Assembly: GCA_002633005.1 (NCBI GenBank)
Contig: NMRA01000138.1
Location: 122,001-186,000 of the forward strand
DNA length: 64,000 bases
DNA from: Phoronis australis
Lineage: Eukaryota; Phoronida; Phoronidae
Direction of reading: 5' to 3'
Shown: in pieces, positions 1 through 13,600 of the stretch
Position numbering within the stretch: position 1 is the stretch's first letter
Layout: every line of letters starts with the position of its first letter
Notes under the pieces: model-generated
Seen by the model: only the letters and a program-made list of their open reading frames with translations
Told to the model about the DNA's origin: nothing
Databases searched by the model: none
Made by a program: the position numbers and the translations under genes

Positions 1-1686
1 TGACTTCAGGCAGCTGACTAAAAGCTTGGATGCCATGATCCTGGACCTTAGGCATATGATTGTTCTCATCACTTTTTCCAGCATCTGAAGGCATCACATT
101 TTGAAAAGTTATTTCAGACATTTGGCTGCCATTTTCTGAGATCTCAAGATGTCTGTCTTCTGAATGCTTGGGGCAGCTCCTCTGTACAGCATCTGAAGAA
201 GTCAGATTCTCGATGGTAACCTCAGACAGATGAGTTACCGCCTGGATCCCATGTTCCAAAACCTTGTCAACAAATATTAATGAATCTTGTGAACAGCCAC
301 TAAGCAAAGTAGCAGGTGGACTTTCTTTCATGTTGCAAGGATTTTTAACAGTCATGTCATCATTTTGACCTAGATCACTATGAGTACCAGAATCAGCTGG
401 TGAAACATGAGAAAGTACTTGCTGTTGACTATCCGTGATAACTCTGATTGGAGCAGGGTCAGCTGACCAAACGTCAGGAATGGAAAAGCCAAGGTCACTG
501 AACTGAAGCCCTTTTGCACACCACTTGAGCTGTGACTTGCTATTCACTGGATTCACTCCAGACTCGAGACATTGCTCATCTATCTCATCAGACTTCAGAG
601 GAGAACTCCATGACTCCACACTGCAAACTGACAACATTTGATACTTTAAGCTACTGCCATCAGATGCTTGCTGTGCTGCTATTTGACCACAGCATGTGTT
701 AGAATGGTCAGTGTCAATGCTCGTTACAGAGCTGCAGGCTTCTTTGTCCTCTCCAGCAACTGGCATAGTACTAGCTGGTGAATCTGGATCCTTTACAAAA
801 CAGGGTGGACTGTCATCACAACCAGATTTTGTCAGTTTGTCTGATTCATCTGGCTTTGCCAGGAATGGGGAACTTCTATCCACTACGTTTGGTGCATCAA
901 CATTTCCCACTTCAGATTTAGCACGGGAAGCAAGGGCCTGTTCTTGCTCATTGTTGAATTTGTCACCAGGTAAAGACCTCACAATATCTATAGATTCTTG
1001 CACAGAAGAGTCAGTCTCAGTTTTGACATATTCATCATTATCCCAGATCTCAGTGACCGTGAACCCCAGACAGACTTCATCATCACCAGCTTGGATGGAA
1101 ATTGACTGGTTCTGAACATCCTTAAAGAATTCTATCATCTCACTATCCAGGCTACTTGAATGATCAACAAAACGTGCTGCATCCTCTACCTTTACAGGTG
1201 TATGCCAGCATTCACACTTGGTCATAGAAAGCTTTGCTGATTTTGTACTCCTGGTGATGACACGATGACTTTGTAGAGATGCCGATCCACTAGTCTTGGT
1301 TACATTGGAAGGTGAAGGTTCAACTTGCATTGTCACTGTGCTACTCTGAGAGTCCAAAGTACTCCAAGTCTCCATTCCTGAAGAATTCAGGTTTGTAGGT
1401 GGTTCACTGACCCCGTTTGCATCAATGTTCACCTCACTAGTAGCACTAACACTGCCCAGTGGATTGGCATCTGTCATCTCTCTGCAAGGTGAGTGTGAAC
1501 TTCTATCAAGTACACGCTCATCAGAATGTGTGAGAGAATCGTCAGAGAATATGCTGTCCGTTTCTGAGCGTGATGTCAAGTATTCCTCTGAGCTAGTACG
1601 ATGACCTTTGTGACTCTGGCCTCGTATAATGGGACGGCGACGACGTCTGCTTCCAGAGCCTGGTCTAGATGTGACCTTAGTTTTGC
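1..1686 (-). CDS. E21: large tail exon, open at the left edge
   Basis: 1686 nt entered in phase 1; I read the frame down to position 2 and met no stop. It starts with an Arg-rich patch ([19 protein letters not shown]), possibly a nuclear-localisation or microtubule-binding patch. About 460 residues of acidic, Ser/Asp/Val-rich sequence follow. The last 85 codons form a 36-residue tandem repeat that runs out of the window. Acceptor CTCTTACAG. The exon has no donor inside the window. Confidence 0.93.
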
Positions 1687-4600
1687 CTGTAAGAGAAAAG
1701 CGGCAAGTTCAGTTGCATGCTTAAAACATTTGCAATTACTTGCAGCCACCACAAAATATAAAGAAATGGCATGAAGTATTAACTGTCTCCATTGAAGTCA
1801 TTCAGTGTAAATGACTTACCCAGTAACATAGATACATGACACCCAATTTTTTCTGTGCTTAGACAACATTCCACAGTATGCTTGTACCAGTCTAAGCATC
1901 AGGTTATTCAAATAAAATGGATCTTGTCTTACTCAGGTAATATCTCTTCATCCAGTTGGACCTCTCACTTATCTGAGTTTTATGGTGCTTGACAGAGCAA
2001 CCCCTCAAAAGCTGTTTTTGACTACTTGATATAAAAAGCTCTAAAATACTAGGAAACAATGAAATGCAATGTACTTACACATGGAAAATACCTGAACCTT
2101 CCCTACTTATGGTAAGGTTTGTTTAATTTAGAACACAATATGGTGGAACACTAAAATTTTGTTTTATCGAAATTTTCATAAAAATAAGCAAGAAAAGTTG
2201 AAAATTGACAGCAGTCATCAAAGAACATATGATGAAATCTGAGCGTTTATAACGATGCAGTCAATTTTTGAAAAATGAGAAAATAACAATTTTGTGAATT
2301 TTGTCGAATTTGAATAAATTTTACTATAAAAACTACTCTTACAAACAACAACACTGTGACAGCTAAAACATTTAACATTCAACCACTCGTTTCACAATAT
2401 TTGACTTACCAGCTGCCAGATTGTCATCAGATAATTGACCATGTCCATCAGACTCCACCCCCAGCTGCTGTTGTTGTCGCCTCATAGCACGTTGACGTAT
2501 GGCGCGGCGTGCAGCTGACAACTGTACTGGGGCATCTGGCGTCCTGGAAACACAAGACGAGATGGTTCAAGTATCTATGTATAAAGACACTGCGAATAAT
2601 GACATCATTGACCTTTTTGAAGCTTTTCAATATTTGAATTGACAGAATGAAGGGCAAAAGAAAAAGTTTGTCTCAAGACTCTCACAAAAACTTTGCATCA
2701 AAATGTCAATCTTGGTAAACGACACAACAAAACATTCCAGGCTCACAAACTTGTCCCACACATTTTAACATCATCAGTTTAATCCCTAAATATCCATAAG
2801 ATACTATGGCTGCATGTAACTGACTTTGCTTGTTCCCTCGAGTCAACAGACTAAGACGTATGATTGGTTTTCAATGACGACTTCTTGTTTATATACCAAT
2901 CGGAGTCAACAGGCTAAGACATGTGATTGGTTTTCGATGATGACTTGCAGTTTATATACCAATCGGATGTCTTAGCCTGTCAAACAGGTGAAACTAGCGA
3001 AGTCAATAAAATGCAACCACTTTGACCTGGAATCTTCATGAATTTCAAGAACAACCTTACCACAACACGTCCCACAATTCAATGCACATAGGTACGTGAC
3101 ATTTGGGAAAGCATCAACACTATGTGTACCTAATGACCTTATTTTTGATAACGCTAAACATAAATAAGTTTAACTTCAGGAGCTGAACACTTTGCATTCA
3201 ACATGATGCACAAATGCCCACCTGGAAGCAAGCTGTTGTAAAACTTCTTTAAGAATTCTCATTCGTTCCTCAGTTGTCTCCCTTGACTCGTGTCTGCCAA
3301 TGCCATCTGCTCCAGTGGATTCCATTTCAGGTATGTCCCTGAAAAAACAAAACCACTCCATTGGTGATAAAATTAATATTTTATAAACCCCTTAAACTAA
3401 CTGATCATAACTACTAAATACATCCGGCAATGTTTTAGCACTGATCTTCAGTCATGTGATCTCTTTTGTACTCAAAGCACCCTCCATCTCCTCTTCATAA
3501 TTCATCCCTGGCCATTAATTTCATTGACAACTCATTTTTCATAGAATCATTTGTAGACCACAATGAAAATTAGAAAGCAATTTTTATAATGCACAAATTC
3601 CAAACCAAAATTTGCATTTCTACACAGTGAGCTTTACAAATGTATCAACTCACCTAAAAGCACTTTGATACAACTCCTCCAGAACCTGCTCAGATTCCAG
3701 GATATGACGAAGGTCACTTGGTGCTAAGTTTTCCAAAGATGTGTATTTCATAGGAGAATCAAGAGAACGCTCATCTGTTCCTTGGTCATTCTTGAGATCA
3801 TCACTGGCGGCCATGTTGGCAGCAACAGAGGAATTTTGCTCCAGCGATAATTGAACCCTATCTAGCGAATCCTCAGAAATCTCTCTTGCTTCACGTGGTG
3901 GCACGTTTATGGCACTAGGTGTGTCCTTTAATATCACAGGTGCACTAGAATCAGCGACTGCACTGCTGGTTTTAGTAAGCTCGTTTAATGAGTCAACTGA
4001 AAAAGCACTCAGGTTCCCATCTTCAGATAAGTTATACCTATCTATTATTCCTTTGCTGGTGTTAGTCACATCATCTGAACTTTTTAATTCATTACCCTCT
4101 GACAGAGTTAATGTCTGCTTTGTGCCATCTGGCAAAGCCCACAGCACAAAACACTCGGTATCAGAAGTCTTTTCTTCTGTATCACTCGTGACTAAATTAC
4201 GTAAATTCAGTCTCCTTGGACGGACACCTTGCGTCGATGGGAATGAGTTTCTGCGATGTTTCGGCTCTGCATCTGGGGTATTACTTCTCCCCACTGTCCT
4301 ACCATGACCACAATCAGGCGAGCTCTGTCGCAATGATTTTGCAAAGATATCGTGTGTTCTGTCCGTGTTTCGACGGAAAGGATCATCCAAACATGGTTCG
4401 TTTGGTTCCCCTCCTCTACCACTGCCGCCACCACCACTAAATCCTCCAGAAGAGGGCAGGAAGAACTCAACAGGGATGTCATCACTCTGATGACGACGTC
4501 TCTTTGGCAATATAATACTAGAACGACGAGGGCTCTCAACACTGCCTGTACGCGATTTGGTTCTCTTTAAATTCTTAGGAGAACCTTCATCATTTTCGAC

Positions 4601-7600
4601 ACAGTCTTTGCGGGCAAGGCGTTTCCGAGTAGCAAGAGATAGTGGTTTGTCTTTGGTTATGCGTGACTTAACATTAGTCAACTTGTCAGTTCTGTGTTTA
4701 TTGTCTATATTCATCGGATTAGATGGTGTATTACGTTTAGAGATCAACCTTGGTCGAAGGTGAGGTGTCGTTGCCTGTGTTCTTGCCTGGGAACTCTTGG
4801 TTGGAGCCCATAAGGGAGCACGTTGCTTCCGTTGACGTGATGAAGCTGAGCTACCTGAGCTGCTGTTGAGAGGGTCACCTAAAATAGAATTTTAAAGGTG
4901 CTTCAGTAGGCCTAATCAGAAGGCTTGAAACAATCTTGTCTGGAATACTTTCAACAGCCAGTAAAGTCACTTGTTTGAAAATCAACCCATAAATTAGAAA
5001 GCCCGGTTACTTTGGAAGAAGCTTTTCAAAGATATAAATTTCCAATTACCAAAGAAGCATGTAGAATCATTAATTACATAACTCTGCCATTGCTTTGTGT
5101 AGACTATGCTTTCGACAGAGAAGTGATGTTCATGTACAGTATTCTCCACTTATTTTGTAGGCAATAATTGCCAAAATAGTATTTTTAATATTTCTAGAAA
5201 CCCGAATAATCAGAAATTAACGAAGTGTTGCGTTTGTGACACCTGTTGGGCCTACAATGCAAATCATCCCACAAATGAAGCAAAATTTCTTCAAAATTTG
5301 TTTTAGTCCAGAAATTTTACAAAATAAAATTCCTCATCCCACATATTGTGATCCAAATACATAAAGAATCACCACAGTCCACTTTCCATAAATTCTTCTC
5401 TTTTTGCATTTTCGAACTAAAAAATTCTGAAAATTGGACAAAAGATCAAAACTCCAAAACCTCTCCATTTAAAGACTTGCCAGTAACCTCCAGTTACGAC
5501 CAGAATATATAAGGGCCAGTTTTTAGCGACTTCAGTTTCCAAGAAACAAGATAACAGTTATGTGAGAGACTAATGACTCTTACTACCACTAAGTTCTCTA
5601 CTAGTCAACTTATGCTTCACAGTGGACAACTGTAGAATAAAAGTGCACAATTGATGAGAAGAGTCTCATGTGGTGCTTAGACTGGGCAATTTAGACAACA
5701 GTACAAAATGATGCCTAATTCTCTACTATTCAACCAGTCACTGTCATACCTGACATCCCAGACGCTGGGCGTGATGACAGACTCGTTTCACTAACATCCG
5801 AGCTCCTCCTGGACTGAGTGAATGTCCCATAGCCACTCTCAACAACATCACTTTGGCACATGTTTGGTGACTCTGCTAAATCTAGTCCTGGTTCATTGTT
5901 GTCTATTTGGTCTAAGCTATTTTCCTCGTCTTTATCATTGAGCATTAATTCATATTTTGACACAAGATCATTTTCTGAGTCCGATTCTGTGACCTCTTGA
6001 TCACATTTATTGTCTTTTTCTGACTCTTCATTCACAACCATTTCAGCATCAATTCTTTTTTCAAAAGATTCGATAAATGACTCTGTTTCGGGGTCAGAGA
6101 CTTGTCTCTGCAATTGACTCATAGGTGGCGCTGACTGGCATCTTGTCTGATCAGCTGTGGATGATGCAAGATTGACAGTATCTAAATCTTGACTTGTGGA
6201 AAGAAAGAATTTCACTTCATCGTGTTCACTATGTTCAGACAGAGTTTCTGGAATGCTAACTAAACTGCGAGATTTGGGCACAGCCAATCGGGATTTAGCT
6301 GGCAACGTTTGCGGCCGCAACTTTGCGCTCCTGCTGGCACTAGAGGAATCAGTGTCGGAACACTTGCGTAATTTGGCTTGAATAAAGTCCAATGAGCCCG
6401 TAGAACGAGTAACAAGGGGAAGGCCTAAGAAATGAGGTCTCTTTTTGTTAGCTCGGACAGGACCTTGAGTTGTCGCTGGTGCCGGTTTCTTATCGTTTGC
6501 ACTGCCTTCCCCTGAATTTTGGTCCACATTCTTAGAATCAGAGACAGTCTTGTGTGAAGATTTTTTACGATCAAATGGTTTACTAGCAGTCTGTTGCTTG
6601 CCTCCAGCATCTGGACTGCCACGTCTATTGTTCCTTCCCTTATCCGTAGCAGCAGACCGCGATGGCGAATTATTTTTAACAGGTGAATGACTTGACAAGC
6701 GGGTTTGTGCCTTAGCATCAGATTTAGTCTCTTTTGGGTTCAAACTTTTGCCAGAGTGAGGAGACACTCGTGAAGGAGAAACATGTGACGACGTCACCAG
6801 TGGACTTGACTTAGTCCTAGTCCTCGACCGTTCATGTACAGATACCTCCGGTGAGGGCCTCCGTGGAGGTTTATATGGGAATTTCACTTCAGAACTGAAA
6901 CCACCTTTATCACGTTTTCGACTTTCAACTTTTGGACATTCTGCTTCTTTTCGTTCAGGTGCCTTATATTTGAACTTCACCTCCTTTGGAGCACCGTAGA
7001 GTCTCGATACAACATTGTCTGCCTTGGCAGATATTTTCAATTTTTTCTTGAAATTCTCATCCAGTTTCTTTTTCAGTTGTTGTTTATATTCCGGGGATGC
7101 CGCTCTGCTAGACCTACGACTACTAGTATTACTGTGCGGTTGTGACTCATCATTTCTTTTGATCTTGACATCAGTACACGGACTTGTAGCAGAGTCTGTC
7201 AGTGATTGCCCACTTTGACAAGTTTTTTCTACATTCAAAGAAGCCGAATCAGGTGTCTGCGGAAGCTCATCAGTGTCCATTTCACTGCTATCAATCTCAA
7301 AGCTGCCGGATTCCACATCAATATCAACTGATCTGCCATCAGGACTATATCGCTCATCATCAAGCAGACAATCATCTGATGTCTCATCTGATTGCGAACT
7401 TGTCGGAGTCCCTGAACCTTCGCCAAGATACCTCTCCAATACTCGTTTCTTTTTTTCAATACTGCAAACAAAAGACAAATCTAAGAGAAAAAACAATCAG
7501 ACCTCTGGACTCTATACCTATCAAAAATTATATTGTCAACTTTGTTAAAGCCTCAGTGTACGTAAAACTTAATCAAAACATCTTTGTGTTTCATTCAAAA

Positions 7601-10600
7601 ATAAGTTTCTAAAATTCATTCAAATGAGTGATTATTTTACATTATCAATTTGATGAAAATTATCACATAAATACAGAGCACTATGACATAAAGTGATAAC
7701 AACATAAGCTGATCTTAACCCAATGACGGGAGCAGGTGACTAGTGTCAAGAAAGATGTAGTTATCAGATAACAACACCATTAGACATTAAGAACAAAATA
7801 AATGACTTAAAACATATTCAGTATGTAGATAAGTTGAGAGTTGGTGACATAGGGAAGGTGCTAAGTGCCAGACAATGACAGGCTCTAAAACATCGTTACA
7901 AAAACAGTTTGGTACAAAAATTTTATATACAGACATTTTTACAACCAACAAAACCAGTCAAGTATTTTCAAGAATTACCAAATGGATGATAACACCTGTA
8001 TTGCTGTGGTTTTCAATTAAAAACAAGTTGTTACGATATGTACGTGAAGAGGTGTCAAGGTTGCTAAATGCTTTAAAGAACATATGTCAAGCTGAGAATG
8101 GTTTGATGCAAACCTTTTTGGTTATATCAGGTCAGCACCGTAACATAGTTATGTGGATTAACAAGACATGATGCCAGTTATACACACCATTGTTTAACGT
8201 CTTAAAGACAAAATTTTTTGCTCATTTGTTGTTAAAGCACCATGCAGCACAGCACATGTTTGAAAATCATAGTTTTGGGACATATTTTAGGACGGAACCA
8301 TTTATTTTTACATTTCCTTAGTTACTGTTCCTCATTACACATCCATGGACAAAATGGAGTTCATTGATTGGTTGAATACAGTGATTCATCACCAACTAAT
8401 TCCAGTATGAAGTTTGTGATACCTGTTTGACCTAATTTGTAAATCATCTGTTTGTACAATTGCAGATTGATTATGTCAGAAAATATTAAAAATTACTTTA
8501 TTTTGCAGTTACTAAAATTAGCTTGGCACAGCGAGGAAACGCAAATTGCACTTTTAAATTAGTTTTGAATTGAATCTAAATAGAACTTTCAAAGCATATA
8601 AGTAATTAAAGATAGTCAGCAAACTGCTAGAAACATCCTCAAACTTAACTTTTACAACACACAACTGGCAGTCAAATTATCCTTCAAGCAAACAGATTCA
8701 ACAAACGTGCATCACTAACCTGCGAAGACGCTCCGTCTGCGCAGATATCTCTGCTAACTGCGACGCATCTTCTGTGTGATAGTCCTCCTCAATCTGATGC
8801 AGACGTTTCCTCTCACTGGCAATCATCTCAATATCGCTCACCATCTGCTGCTGAAAGTCGTACCGTTGTTGTTCTAGTTTATTCTCCTCCTCCTGTTCTC
8901 GGTACTTCTGCACCAACTCTAGTTGAGTTAACTCTTTCCGTTTTCCCTCAATTGAGATCTTGCGCCGGCGAATTTCCTTACCGTCATTGCCACCGATAGG
9001 CAGGTCGCAGACATGAGATTCTGTCTGTGTCTCCATACACATGACGGCTTCATCAGCCTCAGTTTGAACAGCAAGTTCTCCATAAGTGCCAACATTGGAA
9101 CGAATGGTTTTCTCAAGGACTAGCACTCGTTCTAATTCAGCCTCTAGTATTTTTTGATCTGGAACATATGAAAAATACTTCAAGCGTGCCTCACGACAAA
9201 ACACACCCGACAGAAATTTCACAAGAGGCCATCCGAGCATATTTCTAACTTGCAGGAAACTATCAAATCTTTAATGACACGACTATAGAAAACAGCTAAA
9301 CTACAATATAATTTCTTTCACATGAAGGACAGGATTGAGAAGCTTCACCCACTGCAAAACTATTTTACAGAAAACAGAAATTTGCAAATAAAATAGTCAC
9401 GGATAAAAAGAAAATTTCTCCCAAGAACACAGCATTAACCACAAATTTTTACAATTGTTCAGGAATAATGTATCAGTGGTCTTTATACAGACATAAATAT
9501 GACAAGCTGTCACTCACGTTTCTCTCGCTCTTGCTCCAGTTTCCTTCGAGATTCCGCAATCTCCTCCTCTGCAATTAGCCTCTTTTTCTCACTCTCTTCT
9601 AACAGTGACTTCAGGTGGCGCTGCTGTGCCTCATACTCCATGCGACGTCTTTCATGTTGTCTGTACATTTCTTCCTCTCTTTCTGATCGCTCAATTTCAG
9701 CTTTCCTCTGCTGCTCCCTCAAACGATGCACCTCATCCCTACAAATGCATCGGTGATAAAACTACGACTTCATGAACATATTAAGAAAAACAAGTAATCA
9801 ATTTCTGCCATAGAAAATCTACATATTTGATAAAAATCAGTGTTGGTGTTGTCAAACTATTTTCCAATGTGGTGCTGGCACAAAAAGGAGCATAGTTCTA
9901 GAAACAAATAAGAACATCTGAAAATCAATGAACACAGCAGAAAATAAGACACAAGTGCTGATTAAAAAATCCTTGATATTTCTCTCTTTGAAAACAACAT
10001 TCATAGGTACACGGAACTTTCTGCTATGCACCAAACGTGTATCAAAAGCATGTTCTCTACTGACCTATGCTGACGTGCTACCTAAGTACACTAAGTATAG
10101 TGATGAAGTACTAGACAATCTAATAACAGACAATGTTAAACTGATTAAAACACACAAGAACGCTTGAAAGAAGCTGTCAAGTTAGACACCCCAACTTGAC
10201 AAAGATTGACTCAAAGTCGTCAATTAAGGTTCAGAACACTGCTGTTTCTGATCTGTTGCAGACAAAATCAGTAACTGAGACAAATGTCTATAAAACCTTC
10301 CCCCAAATCAAAGCAAAGCTACAAAATGTACACAGGAACCCAGCAACACCAGTCTTGACTACGGGCAAGTCTGTATTCCCAAGACCAGCTATCTGTCAGT
10401 GTTTTCACACACCAAGTGATGTTCTCCCTGTAGGTCCATTGATAACACTACACATGGGGCCAAGCATTGATGTAGTAATCCTATTCAGAGAGTCATAGGG
10501 CAAATAATGGTCCCATGATTTATTTATCACACTTCACTGAGAACACACACTAATGTCAACAAAAGCAGTGGTTGAATAAGACTGGAAATCAGAACTGACA

Positions 10601-13600
10601 TTTTCAGGTAACTATAGTTGTGCCCAGAAAAGAAACCCCACTCTATGTTTGTCTTGGTTTAACAAAGTAGAATTCAAATTTTCATCTTTATCATTATTTC
10701 AATAAGGTAACCACAGAAGAATCTCACTGAACTGATAACAATATCATTATGAAGCAGGTGAAGGAGACAAATTTGACAGACACATCCTTATCATTAATGT
10801 TTGTCTTAGTTAAAGAGTTTTACAGCTTCAAATTTATAACGGAAAGCACTTAAAACACCATCAGTGTGAACTAGTAATTTCATAAATTTTACCAGTAATA
10901 AAGAATTCTGAAAATGGGTATAATGAAATTAAGACTTGCAGGTGATCATTACAAACAGACAAGAATGAAGCTAAAAGCATTACGGAGGACACTAGAAAAA
11001 TGGGGAAATTTGGTTAACCTGGGAACATCATATCTGGCAGATTTGGATTTATATGAAACTCTCAGATATTAGGCTTTATGCATTGTTCCCCAAAATGTTC
11101 TAAAGAATTGTTTTCAAAATGTTCCATTTTTGTATGACGGTTATAAAAAACGGTATTTCTGTGATGTTCATGTAAAAATAAAAAAATCTCAAACATTGTA
11201 TTAAATGAAAACAAAATAATTTGTAAGACTGTAACAGTGTTTTTAAGATTTCATCTTGAACACTTCTATTAAATAATGAAATTTGGTCACGTTATTGATA
11301 CTTTTGTTTTGCTATCAATGTACCTGTTCTTTTGCAAAATTTTACTCAATGTACATTATCTCACGACCTAATTAATGACTGATAAAAAGTCAAAAATCAA
11401 GTTCTAAGAAAATAGTTACTTTAACTGAGTTAAAATATAGTTTTAGACATTTAGCTAAATACAGACTTGCAGATAAAGTACAACTTGACCCCAAGAATTG
11501 CTTAATAGACACAAAATCACATGCTCTTGCTAAGAGAACATTATTTTGAACTTGCAAAAACCCAAACTGCAAATGTCTAAAACTGCCATACACAACTTTT
11601 GATTTTCTTTTCCAACAACTGAAGACAAACTACACCAGAATAGTTTTGAATTCATCATTAACTTGTATGTGCAGAAGACTGTTGTACTAGCAGTGATGGG
11701 AAGAACATTTAAGGAGATATAGAGTGGCTTGAAATGTCATACAACTTGCATCATGAACTGTGGTAAAGTCTCACCAATATAGGACCACACAACAGAAATA
11801 CAGGATTTGTAGCTCTGCAAGTGTTTTGCTATTGTTCAAGTTCTGTACATTTTGAAAACTGAGGCTATTCACAACGCTGATAGAAAACCTTGAAAAATGA
11901 AAATGTGTCAATTTCGACAATTATTTTTGTCCACGAATAGCGAGATTTCACCATAATAGTGCAACCAAGGGGCTAGCTTTTTGAAGAGCCTTTGAAGAGT
12001 GTCATTTGTGTTTCTGGTAGAAATTTTTGTCTTATGACTTTGAGCTGTCAACAGACTTTCTGACTTTGAGCTGTCAACAGATTTTCTGACTTTCAGCCAT
12101 AGCTATATGTAGATTGATTTTTAGTCATAGGACAAAATCTATTAGATCCTTCAAGAAACAAGCCCCAGCCAAGGGAAGTCTGTATAAACAATAGCGGATG
12201 CATGGTATGCGAAGAGACCCGTGTGTACATATGACGCAGAAAGGAGGAAGTCAACAGTGCAGTGTGTCATGTGCTCCCTAAATTTACAAAAACAAGCAAG
12301 ATGATATAGTGTTTGATTGGCACAGTTAAGTACCAAAAAGCAGGTCATATTTTTTAAGAAGCAATTTGTAAAACAAAAAGATGTTAGATATAACCTAAAG
12401 CTACCCATAAGACACCACACACAACGTTACAGTAACGGTTATGTGAAAACTGTTAATCCAAGTATTGCAGTACTGCGAAAAAAATGGTAAACAAACTAAC
12501 CTGTTGTAGAAGGTGGACAAATTCCTAAGGATAATACACAATGTTACTTAGCAAACAGGTTTTCTAACTCCCTAAACACCTCAAGTGTAATGTCACCACA
12601 AGAACACTAGGATTGGAAAACACCTGCCACAACTTGGCAGGGTACAACTACAAACCACTAATGGCTACTGGTACACTCTAATTAAGGCATGCATCTTATT
12701 ACAAAAGCGGCCTATTAACCTTATTTTCCTAAAATACATTCACAGAGTCATAATTATCTTCTTGATGTTCAAGATTCCAGCTATAATTTCCTCGAAACCA
12801 ATACCTTGCATCTAATTCTACAGGTAGGTATCAAAATACAAATGCAGAAAATCACTATTGAGTACACCAAGGAAGTGTTTAGAATATGGGTTTCCTTTCT
12901 ACATAATCAATAAATTAATATGGTGTTCACGTTGACAATAGGCTGGTATTAGTTGTTATCACATATCTATTGGCCTTGGTCATGCAGTCATACATGCCCA
13001 GTACACACAATTCTACTGATCAATGTGTTTACAAATGGTCTACACTCCTAACAATATCTAAAATGAACAGGGTAAGCTGAATTAAAAGCTTTAGTTTGTC
13101 AATGATTGTGGAAAGAATTTCAAGTCACAAAGACTGGGCTTACATACAGTTCAAATCATACCAGAAGGACCAAAGGGGACAGAAACCTGGTTATCAAAAA
13201 AAGAATACCAGCAGTCAGATTGACTTTATGAAATGGCAGTGTGGTAAGAACAAGAACTGTTTTGCTATCCCAAATCAGTCCCCTGCCTTACTGTGTTATT
13301 TCATAAAAATAACAAATGCTGGGTCTCTTACTTGGTGACTGGCAGGTTGCCAATACAGCATCAGATTCTATTTCCCCGACCTGGTAAAAATCCTAAATCG
13401 CAATAAAGACATCCAAGAAGCACTAAAAATACAACAGGAAGTAAAGACAGGAGTTGGAATCATTAGGCAGAAACTAGACGGGCCTGTTCATGACTCATGC
13501 ACAGACAACAAGTCCTAATCGCCTGCTTTTCCCTTAGGTAAGAGGGTGAGCCTAGGTGGCCAGAATATTGGGCCCAAGGAAGAAATAGCTCATTTACAAG

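Noticed and set aside
3909-4307. Plus-strand 132-codon frame over exon E18
   Set aside because: It is the antisense shadow of the kinesin tail exon, as are the frames at 696-1115 and 7015-7612.
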